Part shown: positions 57,864 to 64,000 of the stretch, in pieces
Layout: every line of letters begins with the position of its first letter
Numbering within the stretch: the stretch's first letter is position 1
Assembly: GCF_024978135.1 (NCBI RefSeq)
Contig: NZ_JANTEZ010000001.1
Span: forward strand, 1-64,000
Reading direction: 5' to 3'
DNA from: Herbiconiux gentiana
GTDB taxonomy: Bacteria > Actinomycetota > Actinomycetes > Actinomycetales > Microbacteriaceae
DNA length: 64,000 nucleotides
Position numbers and translations under genes: made by a program
Notes under the pieces: model-generated
What the model saw: only the letters and a program-made list of their open reading frames with translations
The model's database searches: none
Told to the model about the DNA's origin: nothing

Positions 57864-58648
57864 TCCGTCTCTCCCCGATAGCGGGGCGTCACCTGCGGGT
57901 GGCGCCCCGCTTCGTCGTTCGCGGCGCGGGCGAGGCGCGTCGCCCCCACGACGGCCGCGGGCATCGCGACGACGGCACCGAGCGGGATGAGGAACACGAG
58001 GTAGGCGGCGACGCCGAAGCCGAGGGTGCGCGCGCGGCGGTGGCCGAGCATCCGTCGCCGCTGTTTCAGGGGGACGTCGCGCGCGTCGAAGGCGAAGCCG
58101 GTGAGCTCGAGGGCGAGCACCCAGCCGCCGAACAGGGCGCCGAGCACCGGGCCGGCGATCTGGCCCACCACGGGTACGAGCCCGACCGCGAACAGCATCA
58201 CGCCGATGCCGAGTGCGAGCAGCAGCAGTCGCAAGGCGTTCAGGATGCCGCGGGCAAGCTGCTCCCAGAATCCGCCGGCGGGCTCGCCTGGGGCGTCTCC
58301 CAGGCTCTCCTCGGTGGCGCGCCAGATGCGCTCGTAGAAGGGGTCTCCGACGGCCAGGGTGATGGCGGTGAAGGTCAGCACGACGAGCAGCACGGCGAGC
58401 CCGACGAGGGCGAGCGAGGCGGCGGCGCGGGTGATCTCGCGCCAGGGCTCGTCCCAGTCGTCGGCGAACGGGGTGGCCCAGTCGGCGATGGCGGGGGAGT
58501 TGATCACGAGCAGCACGACGCCGGTGACGTAGACCGCGCCGACGATGGCGGCGGGGATCGCGCCGAGGAGCATGAGGCCGGGACGGTTGAGCCAGGTGCC
58601 GAGGCCGCGGCCGAACAGGCCGACGCCTTCGAGGAACGAGCGGATCAT
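57842..58648 (-). CDS. EI24 domain (CysZ-like) membrane protein
   Basis: This 268-residue protein has about six membrane segments and the EI24/CysZ pattern: FLEGVGLFGRGLGTWLNRPGL at the start (split), a middle GDPFYERIWRATEE block, and VGLVPVVGQIAGPVLG followed by the FDARDVPLKQRRRMLG loop. Family members are linked to sulfate uptake in proteobacteria, but actinobacterial ones are uncharacterised and no cys genes are near. Its last 70 nt hold the amtB terminator hairpin, and it overlaps amtB tail-to-tail by 22 nt. Confidence 0.88.
   Translation of the reverse strand: MIRSFLEGVGLFGRGLGTWLNRPGLMLLGAIPAAIVGAVYVTGVVLLVINSPAIADWATPFADDWDEPWREITRAAASLALVGLAVLLVVLTFTAITLAVGDPFYERIWRATEESLGDAPGEPAGGFWEQLARGILNALRLLLLALGIGVMLFAVGLVPVVGQIAGPVLGALFGGWVLALELTGFAFDARDVPLKQRRRMLGHRRARTLGFGVAAYLVFLIPLGAVVAMPAAVVGATRLARAANDEAGRHPQVTPRYRGETDQTVSST
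57880..57911. terminator. terminator hairpin after amtB, inside the EI24 coding end
   Basis: AGCGGGGCGTCACC (57880-57893) pairs with GGTGGCGCCCCGCT (57898-57911), 14 bp with one G-T wobble and a 4-nt loop. It is 17 nt past the amtB stop and is also coding sequence for the C-terminus of the EI24 protein. Confidence 0.75.
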
Positions 58649-58707
58649 GCCGCGAGCCTATGGTGATGCGGGGCCGATGCCGACTCGTCTGCCGCGGGAG
58701 TTTCTGG

Positions 58708-58780
58708 TGGGCGATACCGGACTCGAACCGATGACCTCTTCCGTGTGAAGGAAGCGCGCTACCAACTGCGCCAATCGCCC
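58708..58780 (-). tRNA. tRNA-Val (anticodon CAC)
   Basis: On the minus strand the acceptor arm GGGCGAT pairs with ATCGCCC, the anticodon loop is TTCACAC with anticodon CAC (58747-58745), and the T arm contains GGTTCGAGTCC. The discriminator is A (58708). No CCA is encoded. It reads GUG, the commonest valine codon in such genomes. It is nearly identical to the tRNA-Val(GAC) at 59147, in inverted orientation. Confidence 0.95.
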
Positions 58781-58918
58781 GCGGTTATCGATAGTAGCGG
58801 ACGAAAGGGGGTGCTCGTGAACACCAGGGGGGCGCGACACGCGGTTCCGGTGTCGATTTGGCAATCGCCGAAAGAGTCGGCTAGTGTCTAATCCGTTCGC
58901 AGGAATGCTGAACGAAAT

Positions 58919-58990
58919 GCGGATGTGGCGCAGTGGTAGCGCATCACCTTGCCAAGGTGAGGGTCGCGAGTTCGAATCTCGTCATCCGCT
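58919..58990 (+). tRNA. tRNA-Gly (anticodon GCC)
   Basis: Acceptor arm GCGGATG pairs with CATCCGC (58983-58989); the anticodon stem CACCT/AGGTG encloses a loop with GCC; the T arm reads GAGTTCGAATCTC. The discriminator is T and no CCA is encoded. It is the first of three same-strand tRNAs. Confidence 0.95.
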
Positions 58991-59043
58991 CGAGTGAAGT
59001 TACTCGGTTGTGAGAACCCCGGTTCATCACAGTGCACGAACTG

Positions 59044-59114
59044 GGTGGCGTGGCCGAGAGGCGAGGCAGCGGCCTGCAAAGCCGTCCACACGGGTTCAAA
59101 TCCCGTCGCCACCT
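59044..59114 (+). tRNA. tRNA-Cys (anticodon GCA)
   Basis: Acceptor arm GGTGGCG pairs with CGCCACC (59107-59113). The anticodon loop CTGCAAA lies between CGGC and GCCG with anticodon GCA. The T arm reads CGGGTTCAAATCCCG. The discriminator is T, the usual identity base for tRNA-Cys. Confidence 0.95.
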
Positions 59115-59146
59115 CCACTCCACCACCAGCGGAGCCTGTCTCCACT

Positions 59147-59218
59147 GGGCGATTGGCGCAGCGGTAGCGCGCTTCCCTGACACGGAAGAGGTCACTGGTT
59201 CGATCCCAGTATCGCCCA
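59147..59218 (+). tRNA. tRNA-Val (anticodon GAC)
   Basis: Acceptor arm GGGCGAT pairs with ATCGCCC (59211-59217). The anticodon loop CTGACAC between CTTCC and GGAAG gives anticodon GAC. The T arm reads CTGGTTCGATCCCAG. The discriminator is A. It differs from the tRNA-Val(CAC) at 58708-58780 at only a few positions. Confidence 0.95.
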
Positions 59219-59225
59219 CCACCAC

Positions 59226-59253
59226 GAACCCTCGACCTGCCGGCCGGGGGTTC
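59226..59253 (+). terminator. probable terminator of the tRNA cluster
   Basis: GAACCCTC (59226-59233) pairs with GGGGGTTC (59246-59253) with one wobble, around a 12-nt loop that can itself fold, and TTCT follows. It lies 7 nt after tRNA-Val(GAC). Confidence 0.5.
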
Positions 59254-59295
59254 TTCTGGTTCTGCAAGCCGGTACCCCTCGAAAGGACTCCCGAC

Positions 59296-59853
59296 ATGGC
59301 CGACATCCAGATCCTCGAGGCCGGCGGCCGATCGATCCCCGTCGTCGACGAGGGCGTCGGCCCGGCCGTCGTCATCCTCACCGAGCAGGGTGAGGGAGTC
59401 GACTACCTCGACGCGCTCGCCCACGTGTTGGTCGAGGAGGACTTCCGCATCGTCCGTGTCGGCACGGTGGCCTCCGATGCCCGTTCGGGCGTCGACAACG
59501 TCACCGCCGTGCTCGACCACCTCGCCATCGCCGACGCCTGGGTCGGCGGCCACGGCTTCGGCGGCACCGTCGCCCGCCATCTCGCCCACGACCAGCACGA
59601 GCGCGTCAACGGCGTGCTGCTGTTCGGTGTCGAGGCCGGCGACGACCTTCCTGCGCCGGTCGAGGGGATGCCCGTGCTCGTGATCCAGGGCGACGCCGAC
59701 GAGGTGAACCCGCCGGCCAACGGCGAGGCCCTCCGCGCCGCGGCCCCCGGCCTCGTCAGCGTCGTTCCCATCGAGGGCGGCGGCCACCGCTTCCCGGCGA
59801 CCCACGTCGGCGCCACCTCCTGGGCGATCGAGGACTACCTCGACTGGGACTGA
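59296..59853 (+). CDS. small alpha/beta hydrolase-like protein without nucleophile serine
   Basis: This 185-residue protein shows a shortened alpha/beta-hydrolase fold: [10 protein letters not shown] where the oxyanion loop should be, [10 protein letters not shown] at 84-93, [11 protein letters not shown] near 145 and [11 protein letters not shown] near 168. The elbow G-x-S-x-G reads G-H-G87-F-G, so the nucleophile serine is replaced by glycine, while the acid and His positions remain. Catalysis by the usual mechanism is unlikely. The ATG at 59296 follows GAAAGGA. It lies between the tRNA cluster and thrS, with no clear functional partner. Confidence 0.8.
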   Translation: MADIQILEAGGRSIPVVDEGVGPAVVILTEQGEGVDYLDALAHVLVEEDFRIVRVGTVASDARSGVDNVTAVLDHLAIADAWVGGHGFGGTVARHLAHDQHERVNGVLLFGVEAGDDLPAPVEGMPVLVIQGDADEVNPPANGEALRAAAPGLVSVVPIEGGGHRFPATHVGATSWAIEDYLDWD

Positions 59854-59914
59854 CCTCCCGGCAGCGCCGGTAGAGTTGGTTCGTTCTGCACCGACAGCTA
59901 GGGAGCATGCGAGC

Positions 59915-61894
59915 GTGGCAACTGGATTCGACCTCTTCACCGACCGGGCCGTCGTGGCCCTCCGCGTCAACGGAGAGCTGAAAGACCTCGCCACGACCGT
60001 GTCCGACGACGACACCGTCGAGCCCGTCACGATCGACAGCCCCGACGGCCTGGCCATCCTGCGCCACTCGGCCGCCCACGTGGCCGCCCAGGCCGTGCAG
60101 GCCATCAACCCCGAGGCGAAGCTCGGCATCGGCCCGCCCGTGACCGACGGCTTCTACTACGACTTCGACGTCGCCGAGCCCTTCACCCCCGAAGACCTGA
60201 AGGCCATCGAGAAGGGCATGGAGCGCATCGTGCGCGCCGGCCAGCGCTTCGTGCGCCGCGTCGTCACCGAGGACGAGGCGCGGGCCGAGCTCGCCGACGA
60301 GCCCTACAAGCTCGAGCTGATCGGGCTGAAGGGCGGCTCGGCCGACGACGCCGAGCTGAACGGCGACAACGAGTCGGTCGAGGTCGGCGGCGCCGAGCTC
60401 ACCATCTATGACAACGTCGACCCGAAGACCGGCGAGACCGTCTGGAAGGACCTCTGCCGCGGCCCGCACCTGCCGAGCACGCGGATGATCGGCAACGGCT
60501 TCGCGCTCACCCGCCTCGCGGCGGCGTACTGGCGCGGCTCCGAGAAGAACAAGCAGCTGCAGCGCGTCTACGGCACCGCCTGGCCCACCAAGGACGAGCT
60601 GCGCGCCTACCAGACCCGCCTCGAGGAGGCCGCCAAGCGCGACCACCGCAAGCTCGGCGCCGAGCTCGACCTGTTCTCCTTCCCCGACGAGATCGGCTCG
60701 GGCCTCGCGGTCTTCCACCCGAAGGGCGGCATCATCCGCTCGCAGATCGAGGACTACCTGCGCCGTCAGCTGGTGGCCAACGACTACGAGCTGGTGAACA
60801 CCCCGCACATCACCAAGGCGCACCTGTTCGAGACCAGCCAGCACCTGCACTGGTACAAGGACGGCATGTTCCCCGCGATGCACCTCGACGAGGAGCAGGA
60901 CGCCGACGGCAACATCACCCGCCAGGGCCAGGACTACTACCTCAAGCCGATGAACTGCCCGATGCACAACCTGGTGTTCCGGGCGCGCGGCCGCAGCTAC
61001 CGCGAGCTGCCCCTGCGCCTGGCGGAGTTCGGCACGGTCTACCGCTACGAGAAGAGCGGCACCCTCTCCGGCCTCACCCGCGTGCGCGGCCTGACGCAGG
61101 ACGACGCCCACATCTACGTCGCGCAGAGCGAGGTGCGCGAGGAGCTCACCCGCCAGATCGACTTCATGCTGGAGGTGCTCCGCGGCTACGGCCTCGACGA
61201 CTTCTACCTCGAGCTGTCGACCCGCGACCCCGAGAAGTCGGTCGGCACCGATGAGATGTGGGAGACCGCGACCGAGACCCTCCGCGAGGTCGCCCTGGCC
61301 TCCGGCCTGGAGCTCGTTCCCGATCCCGGGGGAGCGGCGTTCTACGGCCCGAAGATCTCGGTGCAGGCGCGCGACGCCATCGGCCGCACCTGGCAGCTGT
61401 CGACCATCCAGCTCGACTTCAATCAGCCCGAGCTGTTCGAGCTGGAGTACACGGCGCCCGACGGCACTCGTCAGCAGCCCGTGATGATCCACCGCGCGCT
61501 GCTGGGCTCGATCGAGCGCTTCTTCGCCATCCTGCTCGAGCACTACGCCGGGGCGTTCCCGGTCTGGCTCGCGCCGGTGCAGGTGGTGGGCATCCCGATC
61601 GCCGACGACCACGCCGACTACCTCGCCGAGGTCATCCGCCGGCTGAAGAAGCGCGGCATCCGCGCGCAACTCGACGACTCGGCCGAGCGCATGCAGAAGA
61701 AGATCCGCACCCACACCAAGGACAAGGTGCCCGTGCTGCTGATCGCCGGAGGCGAGGACGTGGCGGCCGGCTCGGTGAGCTTCCGCTTCCGCGACGGTTC
61801 GCAGGAGAACGGCGTGGCCGCTGACGAGGCGATCGAGCGCATCGTGGCGAGTGTCGAGAAGCACCTGCAGGTCACCTCCGCCGGTCAGCTCTGA
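59915..61894 (+). CDS. thrS: threonyl-tRNA synthetase
   Basis: This 659-residue class II synthetase charges tRNA-Thr. A TGS-like N-terminal domain (about 1-55) is followed by the editing domain with [11 protein letters not shown] and FYYDFDV, then the catalytic core: motif 2 region [21 protein letters not shown] (in two pieces), the zinc cysteine in MNCPMHN, motif 3 in [13 protein letters not shown], and the anticodon-binding domain at the end ([13 protein letters not shown]). The GTG at 59915 gives the family N-terminus, with AGGGAG about 10 nt upstream. A TAGAGT hexamer at 59871-59876 could be its -10. It overlaps the HIT gene by one base. No T-box leader is present. Confidence 0.95.
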   Translation: MATGFDLFTDRAVVALRVNGELKDLATTVSDDDTVEPVTIDSPDGLAILRHSAAHVAAQAVQAINPEAKLGIGPPVTDGFYYDFDVAEPFTPEDLKAIEKGMERIVRAGQRFVRRVVTEDEARAELADEPYKLELIGLKGGSADDAELNGDNESVEVGGAELTIYDNVDPKTGETVWKDLCRGPHLPSTRMIGNGFALTRLAAAYWRGSEKNKQLQRVYGTAWPTKDELRAYQTRLEEAAKRDHRKLGAELDLFSFPDEIGSGLAVFHPKGGIIRSQIEDYLRRQLVANDYELVNTPHITKAHLFETSQHLHWYKDGMFPAMHLDEEQDADGNITRQGQDYYLKPMNCPMHNLVFRARGRSYRELPLRLAEFGTVYRYEKSGTLSGLTRVRGLTQDDAHIYVAQSEVREELTRQIDFMLEVLRGYGLDDFYLELSTRDPEKSVGTDEMWETATETLREVALASGLELVPDPGGAAFYGPKISVQARDAIGRTWQLSTIQLDFNQPELFELEYTAPDGTRQQPVMIHRALLGSIERFFAILLEHYAGAFPVWLAPVQVVGIPIADDHADYLAEVIRRLKKRGIRAQLDDSAERMQKKIRTHTKDKVPVLLIAGGEDVAAGSVSFRFRDGSQENGVAADEAIERIVASVEKHLQVTSAGQL

Positions 61895-62469
61895 TGGAGC
61901 GCGAGCCGGTCGACGGGGTCGAGCCGGAGGCCGTCGAGCTCGAGGGCTCCGACGGCTTCGCGGGCGTGCCCGACGAGTTCCAGCGCCTGTGGACCCCGCA
62001 CCGCATGGTCTACATCGAGGGCGGCCCGCAGCCGCACATCGACGAGTGCCCGTTCGATCGTGCCCCCACGCTCTCCGACGAGGAGGGGCTGATCGTCGCC
62101 CGGGGCGAGCACGCCTACGTGCTGCTCAACCTCTTCCCGTACAACTCCGGCCACCTGCTCGTCTGCCCGTACCGGCACGTATCGACGTACGACCTGGCGA
62201 CGGATGCCGAGGTGGCCGAGATCGCGAGCCTCACGCAGACGGCCATGCGGGTGCTCACGGCCGTGTCGAACTGCGACGGCTTCAACATCGGCATGAACCA
62301 GGGCCGGGTCGCCGGCGCCGGCGTCGCCGGTCACCTGCACCAGCACATCGTGCCCCGCTGGGCCTCCGACGCGAACTTCTTCCCGATCATCGCGCGCACC
62401 AAAGCCCTGCCGCAGCTGCTCGGCGACGTGCGCGCCACGATCCAGGCGGCCTGGCCTCAAGTAGACTGA
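61894..62469 (+). CDS. HIT family protein
   Basis: This 191-residue protein has the histidine triad [10 protein letters not shown] near residue 149 and the preceding [15 protein letters not shown] and [17 protein letters not shown]. It matches the actinobacterial HIT group next to thrS, related to mycobacterial Ap4A phosphorylase (Rv2613c), which degrades diadenosine tetraphosphate, a by-product of aminoacyl-tRNA synthetases. That makes the coupling to thrS (1-nt overlap, TGATG) functionally sensible. The pgsA gene that follows HIT in mycobacteria is not here. Confidence 0.92.
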   Translation: MEREPVDGVEPEAVELEGSDGFAGVPDEFQRLWTPHRMVYIEGGPQPHIDECPFDRAPTLSDEEGLIVARGEHAYVLLNLFPYNSGHLLVCPYRHVSTYDLATDAEVAEIASLTQTAMRVLTAVSNCDGFNIGMNQGRVAGAGVAGHLHQHIVPRWASDANFFPIIARTKALPQLLGDVRATIQAAWPQVD

Positions 62470-62494
62470 CCACCGACTTCCGAAGGAGATTCTC

Positions 62495-63259
62495 GTGTCC
62501 GGACATTCCAAATGGGCGACGACCAAGCACAAGAAGGCCGTCATCGACGCTCGCCGTGCGAAGTCGTTCGCGAAGCTCATCAAGAACATCGAGGTGGCCG
62601 CCAAGATCGGCGGAGCCGACATGTCGGGCAACCCGACCCTCGTCGACGCGGTGCAGAAGGCCAAGAAGACCTCGGTGCCGAACGACAACATCGACCGCGC
62701 GATCAAGCGCGGTGCCGGCCTCACCGGTGAGGTCATCGACTACCACACGATCATGTACGAGGGCTACGGCCCCAACGGCGTCGCGCTGCTGATCGAGTGC
62801 CTCACCGACAACAAGAACCGGGCCGCGGCCGACGTGCGCACGGCGATGACCCGCAACGGCGGCACCATGGCCGACCCGGGCAGCGTGGCCTACAACTTCA
62901 GCCGCAAAGGCGTCATCACCGTCGCCCACGCCGGTGAGCTCAGCGAGGACGACGTGCTGATGGCCGTGCTCGACGCCGGGGCGGAAGAGGTCACCGACCG
63001 TGGCGAGACCTTCGAGGTGCTCACCGACCCGTCGCACATGGTCGCCGCGCGCACCGCGCTGCAGGAGGCCGGCATCGACTACGACTCGGCCGACGTCGAG
63101 TTCGTCGCCAGCCTCCAGGTCGAGGCCGACGCCGAGACGGCCCGCAAGGTGTTCCGGCTGATCGACGGGCTGGAGGACTCCGACGACGTGCAGAACGTGT
63201 ACACGAACATGGATCTGACCGCCGAGGTGCAGGCCGAGCTCGAGAACGAGTCCGACTAG
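62495..63259 (+). CDS. yebC: YebC/PmpR family transcription or translation factor
   Basis: This 254-residue protein begins [20 protein letters not shown], the family hallmark, and continues with [30 protein letters not shown] and the acidic C-terminal domain [16 protein letters not shown]. YebC proteins were described as DNA-binding regulators and more recently as factors easing ribosome stalling at proline stretches. The GTG at 62495 follows GAAGGAG at ideal spacing. It is upstream of ruvC, as in most bacteria. Confidence 0.95.
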   Translation: MSGHSKWATTKHKKAVIDARRAKSFAKLIKNIEVAAKIGGADMSGNPTLVDAVQKAKKTSVPNDNIDRAIKRGAGLTGEVIDYHTIMYEGYGPNGVALLIECLTDNKNRAAADVRTAMTRNGGTMADPGSVAYNFSRKGVITVAHAGELSEDDVLMAVLDAGAEEVTDRGETFEVLTDPSHMVAARTALQEAGIDYDSADVEFVASLQVEADAETARKVFRLIDGLEDSDDVQNVYTNMDLTAEVQAELENESD

Positions 63260-63292
63260 CCGACTGGCACCGAGCGGCCGGAAGGGCGCGAC

Positions 63293-63934
63293 ATGAGGGT
63301 TATCGGCATCGACCCCGGGCTCACCCGCTGCGGCGTCGGCGTGGTCGACGTTTCGCCGACCCGCACGGCCGTGCTCGTGCACGTCTCGGTCATCCAGACC
63401 CCGCCCGAGATGCCGCTCGAACTCCGCCTCCTGGCGGTCGCCGCCGGCATCGAGGCGGTGCTCGACGAGCACCGGCCCGACCACCTCGCGGTGGAGCGGG
63501 TGTTTGCGCAGCACAACGTGCGCACCGTGATGGGCACGGCCCAGGTGAGCGGTCTCGCGCTGCTCGCGGCGGCGCGCCGGTCGCTTCCCGTCGGGCTGCA
63601 CACGCCGTCCGAGGTGAAGGCCGCGGTCACCGGGTACGGGCAGGCCGACAAGAAGCAGGTCGGCACGATGGTGGCCAAGGTGCTGAAGCTCGACGAGATC
63701 CCGCGTCCGGCCGATGCGGCGGATGCTCTGGCCCTCGCGATCTGCCACGCCTGGCGACTGCCGCTCGGGAGCTCGGGCGGTGCGTCGGGCGGTGGTGCCG
63801 GATCGTCCGGGGGCGGCGCGTCGGCCTCGTCCGCGGGCGGCGGCGGAGCATCCGGACTCACCCCGGCGCAGCAGGCGTGGCGCGCCGCCGAGCAAGGGAC
63901 GAAGTCGCGGGTGGCCGCCCGTAGGCTGGTCTGA
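63293..63934 (+). CDS. ruvC: Holliday junction resolvase RuvC
   Basis: This 213-residue endonuclease cuts Holliday junctions during recombination. Acidic residues of the RNase H-like site are Asp7 ([10 protein letters not shown]), Glu69 (AVERVF) and Asp141/Asp144 ([15 protein letters not shown]). After the core, residues 159-188 are a Gly/Ser/Ala linker, then a short basic tail ending RRLV, so the protein is longer than most RuvC proteins (about 170-190). The ATG follows GGAAGGGCGCGAC. Its TGA shares one base with the ruvA ATG. Confidence 0.94.
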   Translation: MRVIGIDPGLTRCGVGVVDVSPTRTAVLVHVSVIQTPPEMPLELRLLAVAAGIEAVLDEHRPDHLAVERVFAQHNVRTVMGTAQVSGLALLAAARRSLPVGLHTPSEVKAAVTGYGQADKKQVGTMVAKVLKLDEIPRPADAADALALAICHAWRLPLGSSGGASGGGAGSSGGGASASSAGGGGASGLTPAQQAWRAAEQGTKSRVAARRLV

Positions 63935-64000
63935 TGATCTCAGCCTTGCGCGGCACCGTGCTCTCCCTCTCGGGCGGTACCGCCGTCATCGACGTGGGCG
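63934..64000 (+). CDS. ruvA: Holliday junction branch migration protein RuvA, 5' part
   Basis: Only the first 22 residues are in the window, starting [22 protein letters not shown], the beginning of RuvA domain I (an OB fold). RuvA binds the junction and loads the RuvB motor. The start overlaps the ruvC stop by one base, the usual ruvC-ruvA coupling. The gene continues past the window end. Confidence 0.88.
   Translation, partial: MISALRGTVLSLSGGTAVIDVG

Noticed and set aside
59854-59914. T-box leader before thrS
   Set aside because: The gap is only 61 nt and has no Stem I or antiterminator-like fold.

Overview
The window is high-GC chromosomal DNA of an actinomycete. Gene content and order point to the family Microbacteriaceae: SepH/DUF4193/DUF3093/dut/DUF3710/DUF3159, SigA-MurT-GatD-ParE-DUF7455-ParC, GlnA2-GlnE-GlnA1, polyphosphate glucokinase, and PAC2 and DUF4191 proteins. 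Genus cannot be read from the sequence. It is housekeeping DNA; I see no prophage, insertion sequence, integron or CRISPR array.

Layout. 0-9 kb: tRNA-Val(TAC), an SDR oxidoreductase, a Nif3-like protein and a coiled-coil protein with a degenerate zinc ribbon, RNase P RNA, a small SPOR-like protein coupled to polyphosphate glucokinase, panB, a secreted alpha/beta hydrolase and glutamine-dependent NAD synthetase. 9-15 kb: glutamine synthetase island (glnA2, glnE, glnA1) with a textbook GlnR box before glnA1. 15-25 kb: RDD protein, DUF4191 protein, a membrane pseudokinase with no stop codon of its own, then sucB-lpd-pepA, a PAC2 protein and an MFS transporter. 25-34 kb: sigA, a MurT/GatD-like pair, topoisomerase IV (parE, parC) flanking a small DUF7455 protein. 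34-44.5 kb: phosphodiesterase, sepH, the DUF4193-DUF3159 block with dut, a CtpE-like P-type ATPase, and aconitase behind a strong palindromic operator. 44.6-56 kb: dxs, a RibD-like reductase, fadBA beta-oxidation operon, RNase D, DUF3000, hydrolase, sseA-sufE sulfur transfer pair, zapE. 56.6-64 kb: ammonium transporter, EI24 protein, a four-tRNA cluster, thrS, HIT protein, yebC, ruvC and the start of ruvA.

How the genes work together: nitrogen assimilation links amtB (uptake), glnA1/glnA2 (assimilation) and glnE (adenylylation control), with GlnR-type sites before glnA1 and possibly amtB. Central carbon genes are sucB, lpd, acnA and ppgK; DNA topology and repair genes are parE/parC, ruvC/ruvA and dut; envelope and division genes are murT/gatD-like, sepH and zapE.

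The most unusual signal is the MurT/GatD-like pair. The GatD partner has Gly in place of the catalytic glutaminase Cys and the MurT partner lacks the zinc-ribbon cysteines. Microbacteriaceae make group-B peptidoglycan, cross-linked through the very carboxylate that MurT/GatD normally amidates, so the pair may have been re-purposed. A second general signal is a set of about eleven TANNNT -10 hexamers placed 6-7 nt before start codons, implying leaderless mRNAs, two of them within overlapping bidirectional -10 elements.
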